Assembly (NCBI GenBank): GCA_016648135.1
Contig: JADDOH010001545.1
Coordinates: 62,001 to 126,000, forward strand
Source of the DNA: Agrypnia vestita
Lineage: Eukaryota > Arthropoda > Insecta > Trichoptera > Phryganeidae
Length of the DNA: 64,000 bases
Direction of reading: 5' to 3'
Positions 25,101 through 40,500 of this stretch are shown here, piece by piece. How positions within the stretch are numbered: position 1 is the stretch's first letter; each line of letters starts with the position of its first letter. The notes beneath the pieces were generated by a model, which was given only the letters and a program-made list of their open reading frames with translations, searched no databases and was not told the origin of the DNA. Both the position numbers and the translations under genes were made by a program.

Positions 25101-28100
25101 ATTATACTAATTCTACTACTAAGGGCTAGTGATGTGCCGGATCGTTAAATGTATATCCACGGATACGGATCCGAATACGGATATTTGGTGTCAAGATCCG
25201 CGAATACGGATCTTTATTTTCTTATTCAATCGGTGTCGGCGCGCGAAATTTACTTTATTAGAATAATCATTCAATTAGAATTTATTTTTGGTTTTCTCAT
25301 AGTTATAAAAGTGATCTTAGAACTTTTAATCATATTGTTCTCATTATAATTATTTTCATAGATTTAAGTTTTGGTTTTCTCATTTTATTATATGAATAAC
25401 AGTGGTGTTATAACTTTCTATAATATTGATCTCATTATAAAGATAGTTGATCTAGTAATTATGTACTATTGGTATGGTAACTTAATGCGATAAAATATTT
25501 GATTTAAAAAATAAAAAATATACTGAATGGAATTTAATAGTTTTTTAATTCTACCTAATCACCTATATATAGCATTTCATCCTATCAATTGAAAATTAAT
25601 AAGGTAAAAGATCCGCGGATATGGATACGGATATCCGGAACATCACTACTAGGGCCGCTTGTTTGATCAGTAGTAATCAAACAATTCATTTTAGCAAAAA
25701 ATTGCTATTATTACTACTGATCGTACCGACTCAGGCCGGAATTCAGAGTCAAAACTTAGATAATTTAAAGGTTAAGGTACGTAAAACAAAATCAGTCTTT
25801 TTATAGCAGTTTAAAAAAGTGTTAAGAAAGTTGTGTCCGAAATTATTCAAATAATTAAATCAGTTTAATCAATAAAAAACTAACCCATAAAAACCAAGTT
25901 TTTATTATACTCCCTTTCTCATTTAATCAGATTTTGTGCCTTCCGCACGCGTCGAGGTCATTACTCATTTGAAATGATTCAAATTTGAAAACAAAAACAT
26001 TAAAATTTCGAAAAATCCAAAATTATACTATAATTATTAAAAAAAATTAAACGAAAATTTGTTAGATCATTTTTATCGTCGCCACGGGTCTGCCTGAAAA
26101 GTTTCAGCTCGATTGGATCACGGGAAAAGGGTTAAAAATCGATCCAAAGTTTTTCCGGCAGACAACAAACCGCAGACACTACGAGTAAAATGAACTTTGT
26201 TTTCATCAGTTGTGTAAATCAAACAATTTTTTTGAAGAAGTTAATTTAGTTTGTTTCTCAATGAATAAATTTAAAACTGTGTTGGGCAGTTCTCGCCTCA
26301 TTTCGTAATTAAAAATATTTACATTTTCACTTCAATAACCTATTCCGATTTATCAAAAATGTAAGATTAGCTTAATTATGTTTCAGATGACGAATGTGTG
26401 ATGTCATTTTTTGTCATAAAATCGTATGATAAAGTGTAATCTGTTTATATTATAATGGTGCCAGTATGTAATAATTGGAGAGCATGCTTGCGTTGTTTGT
26501 TCATTCACAAATTAGCAATATAAATGTGATTACGGAATAAATTTATTTTATTTTACGTTATTAGTTATTGTACCGATGTAAACGTGGATTCCCAGGTAAA
26601 TATATACAAGGTGTACAGGAACTAGCAGCAGTAACTCCTGCCTACGTTATAAGTCTAAAATGTTCGAACAACCATGACCTAATATCAATAGTAAGGAGAT
26701 ATACAACTTCAAAGTTATGAAAAATTCATTCCTTTTAACACAAGTCAAATAAAATGATAAAAAAACCTTCCAATTCTAATTGGAAAACATACCAATTGGA
26801 TTTTTCAGGGCCTTTATTATTTTATTTAACTTTCATTGAAACGAATTCACAGGGTGTACCAGACCTAGCACCAGAGCTAGCAGCAGATAACTTGGCCAGT
26901 AGATAACTGCGTTTGTTATGAGTCTAAAATGTTCAAGCAACCACGACCTAACATCAATAGTTATGGAGATATGCAATATCAAAGTTTGCATTTTTTTGCA
27001 ATATTTCTGACTTACTTTTTATAAAAAGTTGAACTACAGTAACTTATGTCGATTACGTAAAATTCATTCACTTTAATACAAGTCGTATATATTTTGTTAT
27101 ATTTCTATCACAATTGTTATCATAGTATTCACATTTTGATACATCATAAAAATCTGTAGCATAAATATTTGATTTTCTATTTTTTTTTCCGAATATACGT
27201 TTACAAAAAAACACGCTTCGATGTTCCCACTGCACGCGCCGGATATGCATTTCAATTACAATACTGTACTTCCGATGGCCGTACAACTCTTCTATGCTCT
27301 TTTATGTCTCTAGCCTTATATATATATAAAGTATATAGTATATATATACTCTAAGTCTCTAGCCTCCTGGATAACGACTCAAGCCTTTCCATTCTGCATC
27401 CTGCGAGCCAGGAAAACTCAACAACACAGTCATGGGAAGAATAAAACAAAATTAGACGAAACGTCAAACTATTGCACTAATAAACATAATATACGTGTTC
27501 GCCTTACGTTAGCGTTCGAGAGGTATTTTCTACTGCAAACATGCAAGATCAAACGTTTACTCTCCATTGCCCAGCCTACTTGGCAATGGGTACAGTGGAC
27601 TTGCGGACATATTTCACGAAAGCTTGACGGCACTTAACAGAAATCTGCCGTCGATTTTGAGTACCTATTTGTGTTGACGGTTTTGTGGCAACAATACTGT
27701 TTTAAAAGTACTGGTGGACATTATTTCTGACTGAATAATGCTGGGTTTATTTTTAATGTATTCTTATTTTAATTTTTGACACTTAATGTAGCGAAACAAA
27801 AACACCCAGGCTTTGGAAAATCACACGTATTGTGACTCTACCGGTAATAGAATCCGGATGATTCGTCTCGATATGAGAAGCCAGTGTCATGTCTACTAGG
27901 CTACTTTTTCTATACATGGGTGTCTCATGACCTCCTGCTTTGATAATGTGTCGAAAATGTTCAAGCATGACCTTGAACTAGATAAAAACCTCCATTTTTA
28001 ATTTTTGTAAGGTTTTTATCATTTTATTCGACATTCGACAAGCGAATGAATTTTTCATTGTCAATATAGATTACTGTAATGTTAGTTCAACTTTTTTTTA

Positions 28101-31100
28101 AATATGTCAGAAATATTGAAAAAAAAAATTAAAATATTAATATTTCATACCCCCATACTATTGATATTGGGGTCACGGTTGCTTGAATATTTTCGACTCG
28201 TGATCAAGGCAGGGTCTACTTGTTAAGTTTTTGCTACTAGCTATTAGACATCCCGTATACTACATATGTATATTCAATATTCACAAAATGTTTAAAATTA
28301 TAAAATATTATTGCGTCTAAATAAATAAAACGTTCCCCGAGTAATTGATTTCGTTTTTATATCCTGATTTATCCAATTTATTATTTATTTTCGATTAATG
28401 TTAAAAAAAATTCCTTAACATTTGACTTTTTTGAAACGGATTTTAATTTTTTTAATATTATTCCAAAATATAGAATAAATTGGATAGTTTAAGATAATAA
28501 AACGAATATAAAACTTTTGCTGATTCGATATCATCCCTATCTTATCTGTGAATTGTCAGTTAATTTCAACAAAATAATTTTGAAAAAATTATTATTTCAA
28601 AGTGAAAATCGTACTTGAACAGACGTCAGTGGAATATTTACACCTGAATTTTATTATCATACGTCAGTGGAATATTTACACCTGAATTTTATTTTTCTAT
28701 GAACGGTCTATGGAAATTCATTCAATGGTGAGTCACATTTTGAATCTTTCGAGTAAATTTAAATTCAACTGACTTTGAAATGTTGTTAGTTTTTGTTCAA
28801 TTCTTTTCAAAATAATAAGTTATGCCAGTACAAGAATTACCAGTACAAAAGTAACATAGATCATCGCCTAGTCTTTGAAATAAACTAATTCAAGGACTTA
28901 TCACCTTTTTTCCCTATTCGCGATTTTCATCTATAACTGGACACGTTTTACATTCAGTCTGTTTAACAACTTTGTATGTAAGGCATGTATTATAAAATAC
29001 AGTAAAACTGCATGAAAATCTCACTTTAGCCATAAAACGGAATTAGCGCATCCTTCCGTGGACACTTATATTTTCATTATTTTTAATATATTTTTTTTAA
29101 TAATCCGTAAAGATAATGAACATTTTTGGTTACCGGAACTGCATATCGCAAGTATAAATGAGACATAATAACTTCTTCAAAAAAAGCAAAATGATTTGGT
29201 GGTGACATTATTAATATGTATATTAATTATATAAATAATATACTAATAAATATATATGATAATAATAGTAATTAATTTGTCAGAATACATTGTATCCTGA
29301 CGAAGGACCATTGGCGCTGAAATATTTTGATATTTTCAATAAACAAGTGGTGAAAACAAAGTTTTTTTTTTAAATTAAAGTTTATTTTTATTAATTATAT
29401 AAAAAACATATAAGGTTTAATTTGAAATAAAAGGGCTATAATTATTACTTCGATAACGACAAAATTATTTATTATTACGCCAAAAATCGAGATGACTTTC
29501 CCTGATATGTTTGTGCAATGAATCCAGAGCCGATTGTGAAGGGTGTCGATTCAATTTGTCAAAAAAGTACAAAAACAAGTATTTCGACACCTGCTAATCA
29601 AATAATCGCTGATGCTTTTCGGCAGTGCTCATGCGCAGACCGGCATTCGTTATCCAACAGTTTATAGATGAGTCTAGGGAAAAAAATTATATCAATCGCA
29701 TTGTGAAGCTACGTCAGGCTTGTAATTTATTCCGGCTCGTAATAATCTGTTTCGTGATTAAAATAATTTTTTAGCGTTAAGAATTTTTCACATAATATTT
29801 GACGTCACAATCTAGGCAAATCGCGTTAATTCAATACAATAATTAAATCCAGGACGGTGGACGCTACGCGGCTATTTTGGTAAAACTTACTTTTCAATCT
29901 TAAGCCATAATAATATTGAACATATCACCTGCATATCGTAGGCGAGATATTACCACGATTATTCGGTCTTCTTAAATTATAAAAACTATAAATATATCTG
30001 GATGACTTCGAATTCAAATACGTATACAAAACTAAAGCGAAATACCCGTACCATGGAAAAGACTTGGTTGTTTTAGTTTTGCTTGGTTCGTAATCTTATA
30101 AATTATAATATTTCATTTGTGGTGTATAAAAGCAAAAAGGCAGCAATACTCAAAAAAATAATAATTCAGTCATCGAGGATTACTAATTTATAATGTACTG
30201 AATTCGAGATTTTATAGGAAACATAGCCTATAAATTTATAGGAAACATGATTTTGGAAGGAATAAGTATATTAAATCTACAATTCAGTAAATTAAAATTG
30301 GTTGTCCTGGTGACTATTCTAAACATTTTTTACATTTTTTTTATATTGTTGCCTTTGCTTTTATACCCCACATTTTACATATTATGTATTATTATACCCA
30401 AACACAGAAAGCTCTATCTCTATCAAAACTGGCGTACAGGAAATAAGAATTTATATTATAAAAATAAGTCAAACATTTTATGATGTCCTCGATGGCAATA
30501 TACTATTGCGTATAAAATGTAAAAAAAAAAACCTACGTTTAACGAACTTTCTTTGCCGTGCTTGACATGCATGCTGACCTGACATTGGACCTTTCGAAGA
30601 AGCACGGTAGTTTATGAAAAATTTACTTGTCTACTACAAAAAACTCGCAGACGTAAAGATGGGTCAATGAATGTAATATTTATGTATCTACATATAATAT
30701 CTTCATTCTTACTCTATCATAAATGGATTTGAAAACATACGTCGAAGGGATCTCATCTCTACTGCAATCAGTCTACTTTCGTTCCTCTTCTACCAGCTCC
30801 AGGCTTCACTTCCATACATCAGAATTGGTACCATAATTCCATTATGTACGTCTTGCCTCGGTAGAAAAAATATCGAAATTCAATATTTTTTATGAATGTT
30901 ATAAAACACTAAAATTTAAATAATGTAGGCATTATTATGATAGGAATATTACGAGATGTACTTTTTATTTTGATTTTTTTCAAAATATCTGCTGAACTTT
31001 TTTCAAACTATCTGAAAAAGTCATGCTTCTCAAAGTTATCACTGCACGCCTCTGTGTCATTTGTATTAGTCATTAATCAAAATATATAATTCTCTATAGT

Positions 31101-31539
31101 CTAATTAACAAACTCTACAAGATGGCTCAAATAATAATGAGGTATAGTTAATATCAGTGGCGTGCAGTGGGTATAAACTTAGGTTATGCTGTGACCGACC
31201 ATATACCTATATTTTAAAAAATATATACCTATAAGGGTATATACATTTTAAATAAATTAACCTGTATATAATGATCTATTTTGAGTAGCTTCAATCCACA
31301 AAAATAACTGCACTATAAAAGAAGTATTGTAAACAATATTTCCTAAATAAATAAATATTTTATATATAAGAACTAAGTAAAAATACACGGTTCAGGACGA
31401 TTTTTGACTAGATCTATGGAACAAATTAGTTGGGCGCAAACAAGTGAAATAAATGAAGAATTGACATGAAGTTAGGTACAGAAAAATCGAAAATAAACTT
31501 CTAGCCGTAGGAAGAATTACGGCTAGAATTTTGAATCGG

Positions 31540-31584
<45 letters not shown>

Positions 31585-34500
31585 GTTAAACAGAAATAAA
31601 ACTTAATAATAATAAAATATTTCAGCATATATTATAACAGTATTATATTATAACGTAAGTCTGGCGATCGCTGAAACTTAATCTATAATGGATGAGATCG
31701 CGTTGTAGAAATTAAGCATTCTAAGCAGAGAAGGAAAATAGACTAGATTGGAATTATAAAACTTGGTATGGTAGGGCTGTTTAAGTCTATTTGTGAAAGT
31801 ATTGACGGAGTGTCCATTTTGCTATTAACTATTTTGTAGAGGAAAACGAGGGCCTACTGGATGTATCACCGAGAAAGAATGCAGCTGGGAGAAGAGCCTA
31901 CTGGAAAAGAAAGGAACAGGAAAATTGTGCGGTGTACGTGTAAGAAAATTCAAGTGAATCTTGAGACTCAGCCGCCTGGAACAGCTTTCCTCTCGCGTCG
32001 TTGCGAAGGCAAAATTTGAATGAGCCTCCCTAAAAACTCGCCAAGTACCACTGAAGGAGAACTAATCAATATTTTCATATCGGGGGTTGCCAAACTTCGA
32101 GGCGTACAATTTTAATAAGAATAACTATTTACAATCGTCTGGCACCAACAAAAAGATAAATGCAATTTGGTCCTGAAACCCAAGCGGGCAAAAAAAATCG
32201 ACGCAAAAAAATTCAATTAATAAATGTGTTGTAGATGAACGAGTGCAGAGTTCGTTGGTTCCAAGGCCAACGCTGTGTATCGTACGACAGGTAGCAGTCC
32301 TGGGCACGGTCGAATATCGGGAATGTTATCTTTGATAGGCGCATATTACATGCTCGAGCAACCGTATATTTTTTATTAGTTCAAAAACGAAGTTAATTAA
32401 TATTTCCCTTTTGTATGGAGCCTGAGTCTCAAAGAATATATCCAGGTAGGTTACCATTTCTGTCTGTTAATTCGTTAAAGTGACTTGCAAAAAGTAATAT
32501 TTTCAATTTTTGCAAGGATTTTATAATTTGATTCGACTTGTACTGAAGCGAATATTTTTTTTATAATCGACATAAGTTACTGTAATGATAGTATAATGTT
32601 TTTCAAAAAAAATAATAGGAAATATTTTTAAAAAATGCAAATTTTGATACTGCATATCCCCATAACTATTGTTCATGGTTATTTGAACATTTTCGCCTTG
32701 TAATCAAGGCAGGAATCCACCTGTAAGACATTGTGGACTAGCTCTGTATAGTAGAGGTCAAGACATGATTGTTACGATAACGCAAACAGATGAACCATCG
32801 GTAACAGAAATGAAAAGCAGTCCCGTTTTTTCCCTTAAATATTCGATTTTTTCGTAAATTTGTATTCCTAATAAATTGTGGACCAAGCCTTTTAAACCTC
32901 AATGGTAAATACTTTTAATTTTAGTATATTTATAATCATTATTTTAATCCGACCCTAAAATAATTTCTACAGGGAACGTTAAAAAGATCTGAACTAATAA
33001 ATACTAATTAAAATATCGTAAAAAAACAATCAATCGTGAAAATTTAACACGTTAAAAAGAGACCATAAATAGGCATACCACCCATATTTGTTCCCCCAAA
33101 CAAAGTATTCCATAAATTATATGAAGAAGTCGGAAAGCAAAACGAAACAAGCGCCAAGTAAAAATGCTCGATATTCCGACGAAAAAACTGGTAACTTTGG
33201 TTTCACCATTCAAGGATACGAAATATTTCACAACATTACAACTCGTAAGCAACGGGATTTTGTTTAAAACCATGTCACTCTTTGTGAAAAATATTTTAAA
33301 TCGTATTATTATAATTTAAAATCCAGGTTGATAGACAACAATATTTCTTTATTCAGGTATAGCTACGCATGTCTAAACAAACCTAAGAATGAAATGAAAA
33401 ACTTATGGTAAATAAAATATTTATGCTGTGGAAATGTATCACGAGAAGACCCTAGCGGTAGGACAGATGTTTATATGTACATACATATATTTTCACTATG
33501 ATCTTTCATTACTTCAAAATAGATGGAACTCGTGGCGACGATAAAAATGATACAACAAATTTTCGTTTAAATTTTTAAGTATAATTTTGGATTTTTCGAA
33601 ATTTACATACAAATGAGAAAGGAGCCCAACGCGCGGAGAAGGCGCGAAACCTATTTCAATTAGTCTCATGGGTCCGATCAGTCGGCTATATGTTGAGAGG
33701 ATATCAAATTGGAAACAATACAAATGAGAAAGAGAGTATAATAAAAACTTTTTTATGGGTTAGTTTTTTTATCACTAGACTTTCAAAAAGACTCATTACC
33801 TTTACGCGCGATGTTTTGCATAAAAGATTTACAAAAACAATGTTTCTAATGTGATAGTAGTTCGGCACCTGTTTCGCGCTTACTAACGATTGAATCAATA
33901 TCGAAATTTAATACTTTGCCCATTTTTATTTGAACCGGCATGTTAATAAGCACAATTTCACAGGTTCTGGAGCGGGGAGAACCCCAAACTCAAACATTAA
34001 AGGACTCTCCATTCTGCAAAAGTTGACAGTTTATTTGGCTACTCATCAAAGAGAAATAATCGCTCCTTTTCCTTAGGTTAATTTGTGATTGTTATTTTGA
34101 TACTTTTCTGAACCTCTTAAACTCTCTTTGCTTTTTGCTAATTTTTTTGAATGATGCTAAGCACCCACAAATCTATACCTATAAAACTCAATGTCTGTTT
34201 GTCTGTCTGTTCTCTATACAAATCCACACCGTTTGTCCGATTCGATTCAAAATTTGGAAACTTATGCTTTAGTACCCGGCGGGTAACATAGGCAACATTT
34301 CCCCCCTATTCTCTTACCTTTTCCCATCCCCCTGACACATTTTCGATGCAAATCTGTAGCGTTTGACCGATCGGACTTAAAATTTGGAAACTTATGCTTT
34401 AGGATTCGGCGGGTAACATAGGCGACATTTCCCCCTATTCTTTTAACCCTTCCCCTTCCCTGATAAATTTTTTATGCATATCTGAACTGTTCGACCGATC

Positions 34501-37500
34501 GGACTAAAAATTTGGAAACTTATTCTTTAGGACCTGGTGGTTAACATTGGTGACATTTCCCCCTATTCTTTTACCCTTTTCCCGCCCCCTGGTATATTTT
34601 CGATGCAAATCTATACCGTTCGAATCGAAACTTTGTTTACCCTCACAAATTTATTTTAAACTTAATCCTTAACCCGTGCAACGCCGGGTATGAACAGCTA
34701 GTAAACAAATAAATAAGAATGTCCTTAGGTTATCACGGCCACTCAGAATCTTTCGGTTTGTGTCTTCTGGGACACTGGCGTGTTTTTACGACCTTTCTGG
34801 CCATTGCAGGGTCCATCAACACATCGGAAGAAACGAGAAAATGAACAATCCGAGATCGCCGACGGCGGCGTCAGGGCTGACGGGAGGCAGCGGGTGGAGG
34901 TGACGGCGGTCCACCGCAGCTCCCCGCGGCGGCCGCCCGCCCCCAGACCCCGACAACAGGTGGGCGGAGGGTGGAAACCACGGCTCCACGTCTGACAAAT
35001 TGACCAGCGTAAAAGAGAGAGCGCGTTTTAACGTAAAGAGATATTCTATAAAAATAATTTCAAAGCAGACATGGAGCGAAACTTAGGGCGCTTTATTTTC
35101 TGTATTAGTTTTTTTTTGTTAGAAATACAAATTTAAGAAAAAATCAAATATTTAAAAAAAACAACGTAACTGCGAGTCACTTCTATTACCAATGGACTAT
35201 CGGTTTGCGTTATCGTAACAATCATGTCTTGACCTCTATTATACACAATACTATATAGGTGGATTTCCGCCTTGATTATTATGGTTCGAAAATGTTAAAG
35301 CAACCATGGCCTAAATATCCGAATTTGCATGTTTCCTTTCAATATTTTTTGCAAAACATCAAACTATCTTCTTAGATAGATTTGTTTATACAGTATCTTT
35401 ATAAAAATATTCTCATTATGTTGTATTTTTATTAAAAAGACTACATCCCATCTATTTTATCACTTTTCTTTTAGATTAATCGATAGCTATCTTACAGAGA
35501 CAAATTAACCTTTCAAATACTTGAATAGTGATTAGTGATGAGAAATGGGTTATCTATAAAATATCAAGCGCTGAAGACAGTGGGTAAGGAAAGGAGAAAC
35601 ACCGGCAGTCAAGGCTAAGGAAGGTTTGCACCCACGTAAGGTATCTTATTGGTGGAATATGAAAGGTTTAGTCCACTTTTAATCCCAAAAAGCTGCTGTT
35701 TGGGATTAAAAGTGGACTTGAGCCGAATAAGTCAGCACCAGAAGAAAAATCCTTTGTTTACGTACAGCAAGGACGACATTACAAAGGCTAGAGCAGTTTG
35801 AATGGGAAACGATGCTCCACCCACCATATTCGCCTAACATTGCCCCATCTGATTATCATTCGCAATCTTCAAAATCATTTGGATGGAAAAATATTAATTC
35901 TGTAGGCGAGGTCAAAACAGTACTAGAGGAGTATTTTTCGTCACGGATCAGTGAATTTTGGAAGAGGGGTCAACAGACAGATGGCAGAAAATGACATTGT
36001 AGAAAATGAAGGAGAGTATATTTTATTTTAAAAAAGATACTTTATTCATCTTAATTTTGAAATGTACAAGAATTATTAATAACGCATTATTTACGAAATT
36101 ATCCCGTAATGTTTAAAAAGCGAAAAAGTATTAAAAAAGAACTATATTTATCTTAATTTCCAAATGTAATTAATTATTAAAATCGCATTATTTATGGAAT
36201 GACCCACCCACAAAACATTCCCATAAAGTTTGTCTTTGCATGAGGACGATGAAATAGCTAACTAACTAACTTAAAATCAATATTTGTCTAATTTTAATTA
36301 TATATTTTAGCATGACAAGGTGCAATAATTTTAATGTTGCGTACAGATGCCGGCAAACATGTTGAACATTTTTCGGCGAAGTGGGGGAGAGTTTGCGCAT
36401 GTACCATTCCACCAACGAGACCCAAAATTTGTCTTCTGCGCATACCCCCACCACGCCGAAAAATGTCCAAGAAGTTTGCCGGCAACTGTACCCTTTTTTT
36501 CCTTTTACCTTAAATATTTGTTTTATATATAAATATATAATTTATATCCTTTTACAGAATCTGATAATTATTATAAGCTTATTTCTTTATTTATAACATT
36601 CAAAAAATCAACTAATCTCAGCGTAAACTATCGTATACACGCATCAAAGATAATAATTTTGTTATCTATCTAAATTGCTGGAATTAAAACTTTGGATAGT
36701 TAGAATGTTACACGCAATCAGCGCACGGCGTACGAGGCGCTGTCATGAGGCAAGTCGTTATTATTATTTCCCGTGAATCCACGGGTAAAAAATATTTAAA
36801 GTAAATTTTGTCCCAATTACAATACAAAGCGTATATTAAGAACCCTAAATTTTTTACAATCTTACATGATACGCCAATTTTCATCCACATTACACGTCAA
36901 CTTCGCGATCATACGACACTTTAATATTTTCACGACGAAGACGTTGATATGTATTTATTCATTTTTGAGCGATCAATATGCATGATATTAAATATTTAAT
37001 AATGTGTACTTTGAACTTGCTGTAGATAGATGCCTTCATGGCGTGATCCGCGCAGTCGCATTCATCTTATGGGGTCCCGGCGAAAATTTTACATAGCGGT
37101 TCTAAAACTGTTCAGCGTTAACTCTTATTGATCTTTTATACGGCCTACGCCCTTCTTTCTATCCCTGGGAAATGTCGTTACACTTTTAGCATCCTATTTA
37201 TTAAAAAATATTATAATAATATTATGGAAGAAAGTAATTATATTTTACGAATACATGAACCATAATTTGTTTAAGCAAAAGACCTTACGGTGTATTTATT
37301 ATTATTATAGTTATTATCAACGCCCTAGTAGGCTTTTACAATATTATATAGTATTGTAAAATCTAATACACATCTAACATAAAACACGTTTTATAATAAT
37401 AAATAAAGAATATTCTGCATTTTAAGGAGTTTCCAGTTAAACCAATTTTAGACCATGCCCCTGAATTTCAGTGTATAGTTTGCAAGTAGACTAACCTATC

Positions 37501-40500
37501 ACAAAAATGTAAATAAAACATACTAAATTTACTACAATAATATATTTTAACATCAAAATTTTTATATGGGGCTGTTGTATTTTTCAATAAAATGATCTAC
37601 TACAAAACGGAACAAATTAAAACTATAAATATAAAGCTTATCGCTCGTATGTAAAGTATTATTTTAACCTTTTTTTTCTATTTTAATTGGTACTGTATTC
37701 ATGCATTATCATTATATTAATATAATGGATAGTCGAGATAATCAAGAAATTTTAAAATTGATTATTTAAAAAATTATTATCTGTGTGTTAAATGTACTTT
37801 TATTTTAATCAGCAACACGCTTCGCGCTGTATACATAGCAAAAACTGTGACGTCAAGTGCGTTGTTGCATTACTGTCTAGCATGAAGCGGTTATATAACT
37901 TCGTCTCTTTCTCGCTAACGCATACATTGACGTTTATTGGTACACGACACATTCTTGAAGTGCCACGACCAAAAAATTGACCTGTATGCCATATTCTGAC
38001 ACAAAAAGAAAAAAAGTGGAAACGACTTATTAGATGGCCTATTATCGAGTAACATTGCAGGGAGTAATGATGGGGTAACGATATCTTAACCTATTATTCA
38101 ATAACCGTTATTTGAGATTTGTATCCGATTGTATCGATGATTGGTATTGTGTGCATTCAAATTTTTTGGCCATATGTTACCTTAGTTCTTTGGCGAATTC
38201 GTACATTTGGTTCACGATAAAAAAGCAGGTTTTTGCGCAAACAGGTTGTCTGATTTGATGTTTGTTCGAAAAAGGAAAAAAAATATTAGTTTTATTAGTT
38301 TTTACTTTTATTACTGTTCAAACAACGGGCTCTTGGAGACAATTAGATTAGATGTGCATCTTACAGGAGGTACACGGTCGCCGGTCAGTCGGTTTTCTAT
38401 TTCATATTAGGTAGTAAGACACGAAATAAACGAGTTAAGTTTCTATGGCAAATCGAGACATCTATGTCAAACGTAAAAATTGATGAAGTCGCAATATTAT
38501 ATAACAACAGTGAAGACACGATTGTCACGTTTCGCTATGTTGGGAATAGACGGGTTACAACTGAATGCGTAGAATCGCTACCGCATAAGGATGCATTTCT
38601 AATACATATAAGATAATGATAAGTTGGTGTATAACACGCATAATGTTAATGGATAATGCACGCATAATGCAATTGGCTGAAACACCTGAATTCATATTGA
38701 ATCGGTAGTCAAAGCGACAATACGTTGGACTTGATACTCAGTACATTCGAAGGGAATCCTTATAAAACATACACTTTAACCGCCGCGGACTCACTAATCG
38801 AAGTTAGTGAATATTTACTGTTAGTGAATATTCGATAAAAAGGCCAGTTGGATTGAACCGCGTCGTGCGGTAATTCAACGGCCAGTACTGAAAAAATCAT
38901 TTTATCCATAATTTAATATAACAGTATTTAATTTCAGGTGTACTTTACGACAGAATACCGAGAGAAATGTAAACAATAATGGTTGTATGTAAGCCTCAAA
39001 CTGTATTGTGTCGAAATCATCTCGTAATTCAGATACCGTCGTCCTTCCATTTCGCTCAGACATTTAATCGGAAGTCATCAACTCTCGCAATTACCGTTCT
39101 GCCTCCCAGACTGGCATTGCAAATCAATTGAGTTTGACGCTCTAGACGCATTCTAGATCGATGTTGGTCCCCGTGATTGCGGCAACGTGAAGCAAATAAG
39201 TGCATTACTTAGTCGCTTTTGACGGTTTTTAATCTTGGAAATACGAGTGTTTCTCTCAGTTTTGCTTTTATTAAGGCAACGCCGACGGACGTTTCCAGTT
39301 GCCAAATTTTTTTTGCCATTTCATATGTTCCTATACTTTATTGTCGAAACAGTAACATAACGTCATAAACTACTGTACAGTCAAACTAGCTCAAATAGCA
39401 TGACGATATTAGCAGAGTCGCAACTTCGTCAATTGTATTATACCTGGTCAAGTTATTTATTTTATGACCTCCATGACTACTAGCTCCAAGACTAGCTCAA
39501 TATCCTATATTGAGTAAATTCAAGCCTAAGTAAACTTATTTCACAGTACGTTCATCCCTCTTTTGTCAGTACCAGGCTTCACTTACATAAATCACTATTG
39601 GTACCCACTGTGCACTGCAATTTCCATTGGATATTTTTGCACCCAAATTATCATTCACTTTACTCCCTGCAGTCAAACACTACAAAGATTCAAGAAAATT
39701 AATTCGTTCGAATTTAAATTTTTAAACCTACATTCATAATTTATTAGATTCAGATTAATACACTTTCGTGTACTGTCCTTATCTAATAGAAGAATAATCA
39801 GTGATTTAATGATACAATATAAAATTATAATCGGTTACCTTGATGCACAAAATGTTCTTTGCGAATTTAAAATAACAGTTTCCACTAGAATCACCTCAAT
39901 ACGCCGATTATTTCATTAAAATTAAAATTTCATTTTTAATGCGAATATCGGATACTTCACCCATTACCGCGACTCATTTTAACGTATAATATTCTTCACA
40001 TAGCAATATGGACATATTTTCAGATGACAAATCAAAATGCAAAAAGTACATTTTATTGCAATTGACTTTGATCATTGGTGCAACATGAAACAACTTCCTT
40101 TTATGATTATACCTTTTTGTAATATGATAAAGTAAGGCTGTAATATAATAAAGTAAAAGTAAATGATATTATTTAGATGACTTTATGCTATGTTATACCA
40201 TCATGCACTAAATGCATGGACATGTCATGCGAGTGTTTGTGCTAAACTAAATAAAATAGAAGCTCTAATAGGTCTCAGGAAACTCTGAATCTTCTACCTG
40301 TATCTATTTCCCTAGTGAAAATTTCCGTTTTTATATATTTTTTAAATATTTTGTGTTCAATAGAGAACAATATGAAAAAAACATAGCCACCTAAAAATAT
40401 ATTAAATGCAAGCGATATTCTATACCAAATAAAAAATACATATTTGCTAGATACTGTACGTAGAAGGCGACACTTTATATTTCTAGTTTCAGTTTGTTCT

